A DNA stretch of 29,875 bases from JAPKEZ01 sp047638975 (GTDB lineage: Bacteria; Planctomycetota; UBA1135), in the NCBI GenBank assembly GCA_047638975.1, contig JBLINB010000018.1:1-29875 (forward strand), given 5' to 3'. Under the pieces are notes generated by a model, which was not told the origin of the DNA, did no database searches, and worked only from the letters and a program-made list of their open reading frames with translations. Below, one piece after another: positions 1 to 6,349 of the stretch; within the stretch, counting starts at the first letter, position 1, and every line of letters begins with the position of its first letter. Made by a program: the position numbers and the translations under genes.

Positions 1-455
1 TCGGCGACAATGCGCAGCGCTAAAGCTAGCATCAACAGCGCTCCGAAGGCACGCACCGCGCCAACTGGTTTGGACACCAACGCCTGGCCGCTGCTATGCG
101 CCAAGCCAACGTGCAACGCCACACTAAGGGTCACTAGCAATAAGCCGCCGATGAAAAGCACGTGCAAACCAATCTGCAACAGATTTGGAAGCACTGCCGT
201 TAACAGCAAGCCGATGGGCAAGCACCAAGAGGCTATCCAAATTAATTTACGTTGCGTGCCGGGCATCGTTGGTGGGCGATGAATACCTGCAGCGACGATT
301 AATGCGATGAGTACTAAAGCAGCGCGTAGCAGACGTGCGATTAAGAGAAAGCCTTGTGCCTCTAGCGCAAAGCTTAAGGCTATACCCACTGCCGCTAGCA
401 GCTGCCCCACTCGCCGGCGCTGTGGATGATCGCTAAGCGTCACATCAACAGACGA
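1..455 (-). pseudogene. NnrS-like protein, C-terminal half after an in-frame stop (runs off the window)
   Basis: This stretch continues the reading frame of the 456-1058 gene without a shift after its TAA stop. It translates open for about 150 codons to the window edge, giving at least five further hydrophobic helices. A His-rich segment (HVLFIGG, then LHVGLAHSSG) resembles the conserved C-terminal NnrS signature in which a helix ends in GHTG-like residues. It therefore looks like the second half of the same 12-helix family. A GTG at 443-441 in the same frame could start a separate protein, but no Shine-Dalgarno sequence precedes it. Either a nonsense mutation, a sequencing or assembly error, or a genuine split into two six-helix subunits would explain it. 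The 3' end lies outside the window. Confidence 0.6.
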
Positions 456-1058
456 TTACTTATGTGATGTGAGCGGCACAAACATGGTGCCGATGCCAAG
501 CACTAAACTTACAAATAAACCTTGGGTCAGTGCTAACCATGCAAACTGGATCACCGCACTTGGTAAAAGAGTCGGTGAAAATTGCGCGATGCTTAACAGC
601 GCTGCGCCGACACAGCCAAAGACAAAAGCGATCGGCACCCACATAAACGCCGCTGGCCCAGTGCGCTTTCCTGCAGCACCAAAAATGCGTGATGCCGAGA
701 ACAGGAAAAGCATCAGTGACTGCGCGGCAAATACTGCATGACTTAAACCGAGATGCTGCTGCCAAACTAAGACGACTAATAATGGCGGGAAGACTAAAGA
801 AAGCAGGAGTTGCCAAGCATCCGGTGGTGCCGAATCTAAACGGCGCGGCAACATGGTAAACATAAAACCAACAGCGAACGGTGTAAGCACACCTTGCACT
901 AAGATCAGCGCATGCGTCTCGCGCGGATAATAAAAACTAGGGTCGAGCCAAAACAATATCCATGGCAGCACGCCCCACCAAGCCATTAACCAGCCCAACG
1001 GGAACAGCGCACGGTATGGATGTTGGCGAAGCTCAGCGGTCATTGAAGGTGATTTCAT
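456..1058 (-). CDS. NnrS family membrane protein, N-terminal half
   Basis: The 200-residue product has about six hydrophobic helices and opens with an HPYRALFPLGW segment typical of the start of NnrS proteins, which are haem- and copper-binding 12-helix membrane proteins linked to the response to nitric oxide. Usual family length is near 390-400 residues, so this is only half. It ends at TAA (458-456) just after the sixth helix, and the same frame continues with NnrS-like sequence down to base 1. The ATG at 1058 follows a 54-base gap after the gene ending at 1113 and may have its own promoter; a GATAAT hexamer lies 12 nt upstream of the start. Family assignment is by pattern, not by search. 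Confidence 0.65.
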   Translation of the reverse strand: MKSPSMTAELRQHPYRALFPLGWLMAWWGVLPWILFWLDPSFYYPRETHALILVQGVLTPFAVGFMFTMLPRRLDSAPPDAWQLLLSLVFPPLLVVLVWQQHLGLSHAVFAAQSLMLFLFSASRIFGAAGKRTGPAAFMWVPIAFVFGCVGAALLSIAQFSPTLLPSAVIQFAWLALTQGLFVSLVLGIGTMFVPLTSHK

Positions 1059-1097
1059 TTACTCTAGATTATTATCGAACCGCAATGCGATAAATAT

Positions 1098-1114
1098 CGA
1101 TATCGGTCGATATC
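1098..1114. repeat. Short direct repeat CGATATC-GGT-CGATATC upstream of the nnrS-like gene
   Basis: Two identical 7-mers with a 10-base period, each containing a GATATC palindrome, lie in the gap upstream of the nnrS-like start and touch the stop codon of the preceding gene. The spacing of one helical turn is what a dimeric or tandem regulator site would show. It is not an FNR/DNR-type TTGAT-N4-ATCAA site. A chance repeat cannot be excluded. Confidence 0.25.
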
Positions 1115-1703
1115 AGTCGGTCAGCACACCGATTGATCTAGCTAATGCATCTAATTCAAGGGCTAGTGAGGCCGAGTATCCTCGGTGGTGCGACCACATA
1201 ATTTCACCTGAGCTGTCGACAAGATTAACATAAGCATTAGAAGCCTTATTGTTGCCCAGGAAACCCTTAATGTCTGTGGCTGATTCGCCATAGAGCGTCA
1301 CAACAGATCCCCAATCTTGTGATGGTATTCCGCTTCGCATCCCAGAGTCAATCGTGCCAGAGATAATCCGTGGAATCAAACCCGGAATCGTAGGTAGCTC
1401 GATAATGTTCACCGGAGTTTTTAACTGCAAAAGCCCTAGTATCCATCGATCACAATCAAATTGTGAATCTTGTTCGTAGCCAACAAGCACGACGGTCGGG
1501 CGCGAGTTTAAAGACCAATAAGAAGATGAGAAATTTACCTCTTCACCGTTCAAGTCTTCTCCTGAAACCACTGGAAACATCTTACCCGTGACCAATGGCG
1601 CCTCGGGGTAGACTGTTGAGCACGTAGCCATCAGCAAAATGAATAGCAACAAGCAAGAGCCGAACAAAAATAAACGTCCAAGGGAGAGTGAAGGTTTCAT
1701 CAC
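1113..1703 (-). CDS. Secreted or lipid-anchored thioredoxin-fold-like protein
   Basis: The 196-residue product begins with a signal-like hydrophobic segment ending MATCS, a non-canonical lipobox. Downstream, GEDLNGEEVNF followed by a strand (PTVVLVGYEQ) and DCDRW fits the layout of redoxin-type proteins: beta strand, then a Cys in the active-site loop before a helix. A later VNLVDSSGEIMW strand-turn resembles the 'VDxxGxI' strand of the thioredoxin fold. It vaguely recalls the ATP10/YtfJ group, which I cannot confirm. Only one Cys sits in the active-site region, so it is not a CxxC oxidoreductase. It follows the selenoperoxiredoxin gene by 19 bases on the same strand and is the last gene of that operon, which suggests a related redox role in the envelope. 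Confidence 0.55.
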   Translation of the reverse strand: MMKPSLSLGRLFLFGSCLLLFILLMATCSTVYPEAPLVTGKMFPVVSGEDLNGEEVNFSSSYWSLNSRPTVVLVGYEQDSQFDCDRWILGLLQLKTPVNIIELPTIPGLIPRIISGTIDSGMRSGIPSQDWGSVVTLYGESATDIKGFLGNNKASNAYVNLVDSSGEIMWSHHRGYSASLALELDALARSIGVLTD

Positions 1704-1722
1704 AGCTACTCTAACTTATCCA

Positions 1723-2232
1723 TCAAAGACTAGAGTCAAGTAATTGCAAAGTGTCTTTTGCATGCGAACCCGCGTTTTGTACATCAATGACTTCTAATAC
1801 CACGCCCTCGCCATCCAAGATATAAGAAATCCGCGGTGCAAACCATGCACGAGAGTTTTTCGCCAAGCCGAGTTTCATTGCCAATGCTCTTTTAGAGTCT
1901 GATAACAACAGGAAAGGCAAATCATGCTTCACTGCAAATTTATTATTGTCAGCAACACTGTCGTAGGAAACACCAAACACTTTGACGCCTAGAGCGGTGT
2001 ACTTTGCGAATTCATCACGGAATCCGATACTCTCTTTAGTTCAGCCCGGGGTCGCGGCCTTGGGATAAAACCAAACCACACTCGGCTGCCCCAACAAATC
2101 GCCTTTAGTAACGTCGATGCCCGTATGAGAGGAAAGTTCAAACTCGGGGAAGGCGTCACCCTTTTTTACAAGCACGTTCGGCGCTCCACAGCCACACAAG
2201 AAGCCGAAAGAAGATATTAAGAAAGATTTCAT
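1723..2232 (-). CDS. Selenocysteine peroxiredoxin (BCP/PrxQ type) lipoprotein, UGA-decoded
   Basis: Read through TGA at 2043-2041, this frame gives one 169-residue peroxiredoxin. The residues before the TGA (VVWFYPKAATPG) and after it (TKESIGFRDEF) are the classic BCP/PrxQ active site, and the TGA falls exactly where the peroxidatic cysteine of the TPGC motif belongs, so residue 64 is probably selenocysteine. The second conserved Cys five residues on is Ile, making this a 1-Sec enzyme. R134 (APRISYILD) fits the catalytic Arg. Residues 1-15 form a short signal with a lipobox ending in Cys15 (LCGC), implying envelope location. The true stop is a second TGA at 1725-1723. The ATG overlaps the stop of the upstream gene by one base (TAATG). 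Peroxiredoxins reduce hydroperoxides; the resolving thiol must come from a partner. Selenoprotein peroxiredoxins are known in other bacteria. The Sec machinery is not in the window. Confidence 0.85.
2013..2043 (-). promoter_or_regulatory. Candidate bacterial SECIS element
   Basis: Immediately after the in-frame TGA (2043-2041) comes a 15-nt spacer region whose last four bases, UAUC (2029-2026), can pair with GAUG (2016-2013) around a 9-nt loop starting GG. Bacterial SECIS models ask for a small stem-loop with a G among the first loop bases about 16-37 nt after UGA; here the first loop G is at +16. An alternative inner stem CGG/CCG with loop AUU is also possible. The stem is short and weak, so the structure alone is only moderate evidence; the position of the TGA is the stronger argument. 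Confidence 0.45.
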
Positions 2233-3737
2233 TATTTTTTTAGGCCAACAGCCTTATCAGTGGGTTGCGTCAAAGTTAAAGCACCCTTCGAAAGCGAAAG
2301 GATAAAAGCGACAACCGCATTTACATGGGTTCTGGAAGTATAGCCATAGCCCGCGTTGTCACGATTGGGTTGATAGTAAAAGCTACCGTCAGTGCAATGC
2401 GACATGGTGAACCACCAATGGTTGGATTCCATCAACTTACCGAACGCCTGCTCATCACAATAGGCTCCGATAGCGCCCAAGGCCATCCCCATAATCGGTG
2501 AGGCATGCGTGTCGGGAAAGCTCTCTGGATGCTCTCCGATTATTTGTGCATACTTCGATGCTTTGCCCGCATGTTCGTCAAAGGGACTCATAGCGAAAGC
2601 TATAGCCGTGGCTCCGGTGCGCCCCATATCCGCCCAATTTTCATCGCCTGCAGATTCGTCGGCATACCAAACGTAGAAATTTTTTCCGCTACCGCGCTCA
2701 AGGAAGTCATATGCCGCCATATGCCGTTCGCGATTAACCTCAATCCCGCAGCGACTCATCAATGAGAAGGCTAAAGCACCTTGAGCCGTCAACATTGCAA
2801 TCGGGCCATAGCCTTCGAAGCCCGGGTTATGCCCCCAGCCACCATAGGCGTCCGACTCATCTTTGGGATAAGAACCTGGATGAGATTCCTTTGCCTTTGG
2901 ATTGATCTGCCGCATATTTGTATATTGACTCGAAATCAAAAAATCGTATATCTGCTGCAGCTCTTCAACAACCCACTTCTCTTCTGTTTGCAAATAGTAC
3001 TCACTGAGCACAATAGCCGCAGCCATGTAGCGCCAGTTGATGAGAGAAGATTCATCCTGCTGACTCGTGGTCTTTGCATGAAACTTGACATTTTTTAAGA
3101 CTGCCTTTTTGTGAGCCTTTTTATCACTCGACATCAATGCAAGAGCGGCGAAGAGGTCAAAAGACGGAATCCCCCACGAGCCATCTTTCTGCTGCAGCGT
3201 AACTAGAGAGTCGAGCAATTCTTTGAGTACTTTATCTAGAACAGCTTCTTCAAAAAAATCTCCGTACTTCGTCCCTACATTCAATTTGACACTCTTACTT
3301 TTGTCTTTACGAAAAACAGTCACTTCTAATTTGCCATCCCCGTCAGTCGATTGTGAATGACGCAAGACTTTTGCAAAATCGAGTATCGGCCCTTCTGGCC
3401 CAAACACCTCCATGCCATATCCATTGCGATGAGGGGTCGTGAAAAGCTCTCCACCTGCTCCGATAATAAAATCGCCTTCCTTTATTTTGCCGAAAGCTGG
3501 AGACTTAGGGAAAACATAGCGCACAAGCAGCGAAGTCGGTACATCTTTTATCAGCTCGACGCGAATACCGGTGATCCCACAATTATAAAACCAGCCTGGC
3601 ACGTCCTTGTCTGGCCCGGCCGCTACCTTTTGATCCCAGGGAGAGCCACTCTCGTTGTAATGGACTTGTGCTTGGCCGTAACCAGATAAAACAATTACAG
3701 CTGAGCACGCGACTAAAAATTTCAACAATGATTTCAT
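2232..3737 (-). CDS. Secreted PDZ plus DUF6288-like alpha/alpha-toroid protein
   Basis: From the ATG at 3737 the product has 501 residues and a good signal peptide (MKSLLKFLVACSAVIVLSG, cut near GQA). An upstream in-frame codon at 3755 would add six residues but would sit on the -10-like TACAAT, so 3737 is preferred. Residues about 35-160 form a PDZ-like domain (GIRVELI, PAFGKIKEGDFIIGAGGE). Residues about 165-490 hold repeated helical segments with DGSW, GGWGH and DGSFYYQPNRD turns, the pattern of prenyltransferase-like alpha/alpha toroids and of the DUF6288 proteins common in Planctomycetota and Verrucomicrobia. No enzyme function is established. It heads the operon with the selenoperoxiredoxin (stop and start overlap) and the thioredoxin-fold-like protein. 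Confidence 0.7.
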   Translation of the reverse strand: MKSLLKFLVACSAVIVLSGYGQAQVHYNESGSPWDQKVAAGPDKDVPGWFYNCGITGIRVELIKDVPTSLLVRYVFPKSPAFGKIKEGDFIIGAGGELFTTPHRNGYGMEVFGPEGPILDFAKVLRHSQSTDGDGKLEVTVFRKDKSKSVKLNVGTKYGDFFEEAVLDKVLKELLDSLVTLQQKDGSWGIPSFDLFAALALMSSDKKAHKKAVLKNVKFHAKTTSQQDESSLINWRYMAAAIVLSEYYLQTEEKWVVEELQQIYDFLISSQYTNMRQINPKAKESHPGSYPKDESDAYGGWGHNPGFEGYGPIAMLTAQGALAFSLMSRCGIEVNRERHMAAYDFLERGSGKNFYVWYADESAGDENWADMGRTGATAIAFAMSPFDEHAGKASKYAQIIGEHPESFPDTHASPIMGMALGAIGAYCDEQAFGKLMESNHWWFTMSHCTDGSFYYQPNRDNAGYGYTSRTHVNAVVAFILSLSKGALTLTQPTDKAVGLKK

Positions 3738-3745
3738 TGCCAGCG

Positions 3746-3773
3746 ATTGTAGCACAAAGGCAGTACTTCTTAA
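3746..3773 (-). promoter_or_regulatory. Promoter of the DUF6288/peroxiredoxin operon
   Basis: On the minus strand TACAAT (3751-3746) lies 8 nt before the ATG at 3737, with TTAAGA (3773-3768) 16 nt upstream as a weak -35 (4 of 6 to consensus). No Shine-Dalgarno sequence is present. Transcription would start at or one or two bases before the ATG, giving a leaderless message. Confidence 0.45.
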
Positions 3774-3796
3774 GATAGAGCTGTTATTCTTATTAA

Positions 3797-4570
3797 ATGC
3801 GAGCCATTAGCTGGAATGTAAACTCATTACGCACACGCTTCGAACGTGTAGCTGCTGTCCTTGACCGCCATCAACCCGACTTGCTGTGCCTGCAAGAGAC
3901 CAAAGTCACCGACGACGACTTTCCGCACCAGGCCATTGAAGAACTAGGTTATATCGCCGAAGCGCATGGCCAAAAGACTTACAACGGGGTGGCCCTTATA
4001 AGTAGGCACGAATTAGAAGACGTCAGAATAGGTTTTGACGGCGACCCCTGCCCTGAACAGGCGCGGGTGATTTCTGGCATCTGCGAGGGTATTCGTTTTA
4101 TTAATATTTACGTCGTGAATGGTAAAGAAATCGGCACGGATAAATATGAAATGAAAATGAAATGGCTGACGGCGCTGCGCAAATGGATCGCTAGCGAGTT
4201 TACCGCCGATGAACCGCTAGTGATATTGGGCGACTTCAACATCGTGCCCGAAGAACGCGATGCGCACGACCCAGATAAGTGGCGCAACATTCATTTCTCG
4301 CCGGATGAGGTGGCGCATCTCGATGCGCTGCGCGATTGGGGTACCACTGATTTATTTAGACTACACAACGACGACGACCACGTCTTTTCATGGTGGGACT
4401 ACCGCCGCCAGGCCTTTCGCTTCGATCATGGTCTAAGAATTGACTTGGCCATGGGTACTGAACGTGCAGCAAAAGCCTGCTCCTTCGCCGCTTTAGACCG
4501 CGACGAACGCAAACAAGGTGATTTTGAAGCCAAGCCAAGTGACCATATACCGCTGATTCTTGACTTTTAG
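3797..4570 (+). CDS. xthA: Exodeoxyribonuclease III (AP endonuclease, exonuclease-endonuclease-phosphatase fold)
   Basis: The 257-residue product carries all ExoIII motifs in order: ISWNVNSLRTR at the N terminus, the metal-binding Glu in LCLQETKV, NIYVVNG, the catalytic LGDFNIVPEERDAHDP, the W-rich HVFSWWDYR loop, FRFDHGLRIDLAM and the C-terminal catalytic Asp-His in PSDHIPLI. Length matches the family (about 255-270). It acts in the cytoplasm on abasic sites in base excision repair and as a 3'-5' exonuclease. It is divergent from the DUF6288 gene across a 59-base gap. TATTCT (3785-3790) lies 6 nt before the ATG and no ribosome binding site is visible, so it may also be leaderless. Confidence 0.93.
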   Translation: MRAISWNVNSLRTRFERVAAVLDRHQPDLLCLQETKVTDDDFPHQAIEELGYIAEAHGQKTYNGVALISRHELEDVRIGFDGDPCPEQARVISGICEGIRFINIYVVNGKEIGTDKYEMKMKWLTALRKWIASEFTADEPLVILGDFNIVPEERDAHDPDKWRNIHFSPDEVAHLDALRDWGTTDLFRLHNDDDHVFSWWDYRRQAFRFDHGLRIDLAMGTERAAKACSFAALDRDERKQGDFEAKPSDHIPLILDF

Positions 4571-4580
4571 TAGAAATTTC

Positions 4581-4609
4581 TAAAGTTTTGGGATATATGC
4601 CTCCGATAA
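4581..4609 (+). promoter_or_regulatory. Sigma-28-like promoter motif upstream of pseudopilin 1
   Basis: TAAAGTTT (4581-4588) and TCCGATAA (4602-4609) resemble the flagellar sigma-28 consensus TAAAGTTT / GCCGATAA, with a spacer two bases longer than ideal. The same TCCGATAAA element occurs upstream of pseudopilin 2. The motif may instead be read by another sigma factor or by the housekeeping one. Confidence 0.4.
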
Positions 4610-4613
4610 AGAT

Positions 4614-4667
4614 ATGAACCTAACGGAAAGGCGCCACTCGGTTGCCGTCCGCCCATCCAAAATCTAA
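4614..4667 (+). CDS. Possible 17-residue leader peptide upstream of pseudopilin 1
   Basis: An ATG 4 nt after the TCCGATAA motif opens a 17-codon frame (MNLTERRHSVAVRPSKI) that stops with TAA at 4665-4667, just before the GGAG ribosome binding site of the pseudopilin. It is in a different frame from the pilin. It could be a translated leader or a chance ORF in the 5' untranslated region; nothing in the peptide suggests a specific attenuation mechanism. Confidence 0.2.
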   Translation: MNLTERRHSVAVRPSKI

Positions 4668-4674
4668 CGGAGAA

Positions 4675-5178
4675 ATGAATAGAATGTTAAAACGAACAGC
4701 CCAATCTGGCTTTACAATCATCGAAATGCTTATTGTGGTCACAATTCTGGCCATGCTTGCCGGAATCCTAGTACCTGTACTAGAAGACGCAGCAAAATCA
4801 TCTCGTGATGCACGCCGATCATCTGACCTAAAGAGCGTACAAGCGTCTCTTGACTCATATAAGCGCGTAAATGGCGTTTACCCCGACACCAGCGATGCTT
4901 GGCAAGGCGATGCAGCTACATTTGGCTCATTCTCTTACGATGCCGCGGGTTATATCCCAGGTCTAGTACCTAACTTTATCCCAGCACTACCAAAGGATCC
5001 AGCACCGGAATTCCCGAATGCTACAACTGGTGGTTACATGTACCGCTCTGACTCTGTTGACTACAAGTTCGTAGTGAATGATAGTCCTGAGTCTTACCCA
5101 GCTGGTAACCCATTCTTCGACCCAACCCGTGCAGTAACGGCTTGGCAAGTAAGCTCTCCAGGCGGATACAACTGGTAG
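4675..5178 (+). CDS. GspG-like major pseudopilin, copy 1
   Basis: About 167 residues. The type III prepilin signal is clear: RTAQSG followed by FTIIEMLIVVTILAMLAGIL, with cleavage after Gly and Glu at mature position 5. The C-terminal part (GVYPDTSDAW, GYIPGLVPNFIPALPKDP, GGYMYRSD, YKFVV) has the GspG/pseudopilin globular layout with a helical stem followed by a strand region. Such proteins form the periplasmic pseudopilus of type II secretion or related systems. The start at 4675 is chosen because GGAG (4669-4672) precedes it, although the ATG at 4684 (MLKRTAQ) has a longer and arguably better spacing. A strong terminator follows, so it seems to be transcribed alone. No other secretion genes are in the window. 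Confidence 0.85.
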   Translation: MNRMLKRTAQSGFTIIEMLIVVTILAMLAGILVPVLEDAAKSSRDARRSSDLKSVQASLDSYKRVNGVYPDTSDAWQGDAATFGSFSYDAAGYIPGLVPNFIPALPKDPAPEFPNATTGGYMYRSDSVDYKFVVNDSPESYPAGNPFFDPTRAVTAWQVSSPGGYNW

Positions 5179-5197
5179 AGAAATGCAACCGAGTAAT

Positions 5198-5234
5198 CAG
5201 TCGTCAACGCAAGTTGGCGACTGTTTTCTTGTTT
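5198..5234 (+). terminator. Intrinsic terminator after pseudopilin 1
   Basis: An 11-bp stem (5198-5208 with 5213-5223, one G:U pair) closes a GCAA tetraloop and is followed directly by TTTTCTTGTTT. It lies 20 bases after the stop of pseudopilin 1 and before the promoter-like motif of pseudopilin 2. Confidence 0.85.
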
Positions 5235-5240
5235 AAGTCT

Positions 5241-5268
5241 TAAATCATTTTTACTATTTATCCGATAA
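5241..5268 (+). promoter_or_regulatory. Sigma-28-like promoter motif upstream of pseudopilin 2
   Basis: TAAA (5241-5244) and TCCGATAA (5261-5268) are separated by 16 bases, close to the TAAA-N15-GCCGATAA sigma-28 pattern. The second element matches the one upstream of pseudopilin 1 exactly. It lies 6 nt before the ATG of pseudopilin 2, between the terminator of copy 1 and that start. Confidence 0.4.
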
Positions 5269-5274
5269 AAGGAT

Positions 5275-5793
5275 ATGTCCATTACTCAAACGACAGCAAC
5301 AGCAAACCGTGGCTTCACCTTTATAGGAGTGGTAGTCACAGTAACAGTCTTAGCGATGCTTGCTGGAATTTTACTTCCTAGCCAGGACAGCCGATCCGAT
5401 GACCACGCAAAGCCGTCTTATGACTCGCACCGCGTAGCCAGCCTCAAGGGTGTACAAGGCGCGCTTGCCGTCTATAAAATCATAAATGGTCACTACCCCG
5501 ACACCAACAATGCTTGGCAAGGCGATGCTGCTGCATATGGCTCATTTACTTACGACGCTACGGGTTACATCCCGGGTCTAGTGCCTGACATTATTACAGC
5601 ACTACCAAAGGATCTCGCACCCGAGTTTCCAAATGCCACAACAGGGGGTTATATGTACCGCTCTGATGGTATTGACTTTAAGTTCGTGATTAACGATTGC
5701 CCTGGGCTTTACCCTGCTGACAATCCATTCTTCGACCCAACTCGCGCAACAACAGCTTGGCAAATAAGTTCTGCTGGCGCTTACAACTGGTAA
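5275..5793 (+). CDS. GspG-like pseudopilin, copy 2, lacking Glu5
   Basis: The 172-residue product is a close paralogue of copy 1 in its globular part (HYPDTNNAWQGDAAAYGSF, GYIPGLVPDI, GGYMYRSDG). The prepilin site is ANRG then FTFIGVVVTVTVLAMLAG: mature position 5 is Gly instead of the conserved Glu that neutralises the N terminus of the neighbouring subunit and drives assembly. The 'PVLED' stem start is also changed to SQDSRSDDH. Either this is a minor, tip-type pseudopilin (GspK also lacks Glu5) or a copy losing function. AAAGG precedes the ATG at very short spacing. Copy 3 starts five bases after its stop, so copies 2 and 3 are probably cotranscribed. Confidence 0.75.
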   Translation: MSITQTTATANRGFTFIGVVVTVTVLAMLAGILLPSQDSRSDDHAKPSYDSHRVASLKGVQGALAVYKIINGHYPDTNNAWQGDAAAYGSFTYDATGYIPGLVPDIITALPKDLAPEFPNATTGGYMYRSDGIDFKFVINDCPGLYPADNPFFDPTRATTAWQISSAGAYNW

Positions 5794-5798
5794 AACAC

Positions 5799-6296
5799 AT
5801 GCAAATGACTCAACCCACAAAAAATCGCGGCTTCACCATCATTGAGATGTTAATCGTGGTGACCATCTTGGCGATGCTCGCCGGAATTTTAGTTCCAGTA
5901 CTTGAAGACGGAGCAGCAGAGTCTCGTGATTCACGGCGTAGTGCCGACTTGCGTAGTATCTCAACGGCCCTAGCTAGTCACTATGAGGTGACCGGCAGCT
6001 ACCCAACCACTAGCGACGCTTGGTTTGGCGATGCCCCTACTTACGGCAGCATGTCATATGATAGCTCTGGATATATTCCTGGACTAGTGCCTAATTACCT
6101 TGGTGCTCTGCCGAGAGATCCGGATAAGAACTTTCCGAACGCTACTGACAAAGGTTATATGTACCGTTCAGATGGCAAAAACTATAAATTTGTAGTTGTC
6201 ACCGGCCAATCATTTGACGAGCGTACTACATTTTTTGATCCTACGCGCCCAGATACTGGATGGCAAGTTAGTTCACCTGGCGGCTATAGCTGGTAA
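5799..6296 (+). CDS. GspG-like major pseudopilin, copy 3
   Basis: About 165 residues with a canonical prepilin site (TKNRG then FTIIEMLIVVTILAMLAGILV, Glu5 present) and the same globular layout as copies 1 and 2 (GYIPGLVPNYLGALPRDPD, KGYMYRSDG, YKFVVV, C-terminal GGYSW). The start could be the ATG at 5799 or at 5805; neither has a ribosome binding site, and the gene begins five bases after the stop of copy 2, suggesting translational coupling. The three tandem copies arose by duplication; copy 3 is the most diverged in the stem but keeps all assembly residues. Confidence 0.82.
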   Translation: MQMTQPTKNRGFTIIEMLIVVTILAMLAGILVPVLEDGAAESRDSRRSADLRSISTALASHYEVTGSYPTTSDAWFGDAPTYGSMSYDSSGYIPGLVPNYLGALPRDPDKNFPNATDKGYMYRSDGKNYKFVVVTGQSFDERTTFFDPTRPDTGWQVSSPGGYSW

Positions 6297-6308
6297 ATAA
6301 TACGCCAT

Positions 6309-6336
6309 ACACATAAGAACAAATGTGCTTATGTGT
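6309..6336 (+). other. Hairpin between pseudopilin 3 and the metalloprotease
   Basis: CACATAAG (6310-6317) pairs perfectly with CTTATGTG (6328-6335) around a 10-nt loop, and A6309:T6336 extends the stem. It lies 13 bases after the pilin stop. There is no T-run after it, so it is not a classic intrinsic terminator; as a near-symmetric sequence it could equally be a protein-binding site just upstream of the next gene. Confidence 0.4.
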
Positions 6337-6349
6337 GATATGCTAGATA

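Noticed and set aside
460..816. 118-residue minus-strand ORF overlapping the NnrS-like gene
   Set aside because: It is the shifted frame of a hydrophobic gene; the NnrS frame has the family motifs and continues past the stop, while this one has no recognisable features.
1723..2232. Peroxiredoxin as a plain nonsense-mutated pseudogene
   Set aside because: The stop is TGA at the single position where Sec replaces the catalytic Cys, the frame is otherwise intact for 169 codons, and all other active-site residues are kept; random nonsense would rarely hit that codon.
2505..3098. Two plus-strand ORFs of 86 and 105 residues opposite the DUF6288-like gene
   Set aside because: Antisense shadows of a well-supported gene, with Cys/Arg-rich sequence and no domain or ribosome binding site.
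6309..6336. Intrinsic terminator for the pseudopilin 2-3 unit
   Set aside because: The stem is good but no T-run follows, and it directly abuts the candidate promoter of the metalloprotease, so it is listed only as a hairpin.
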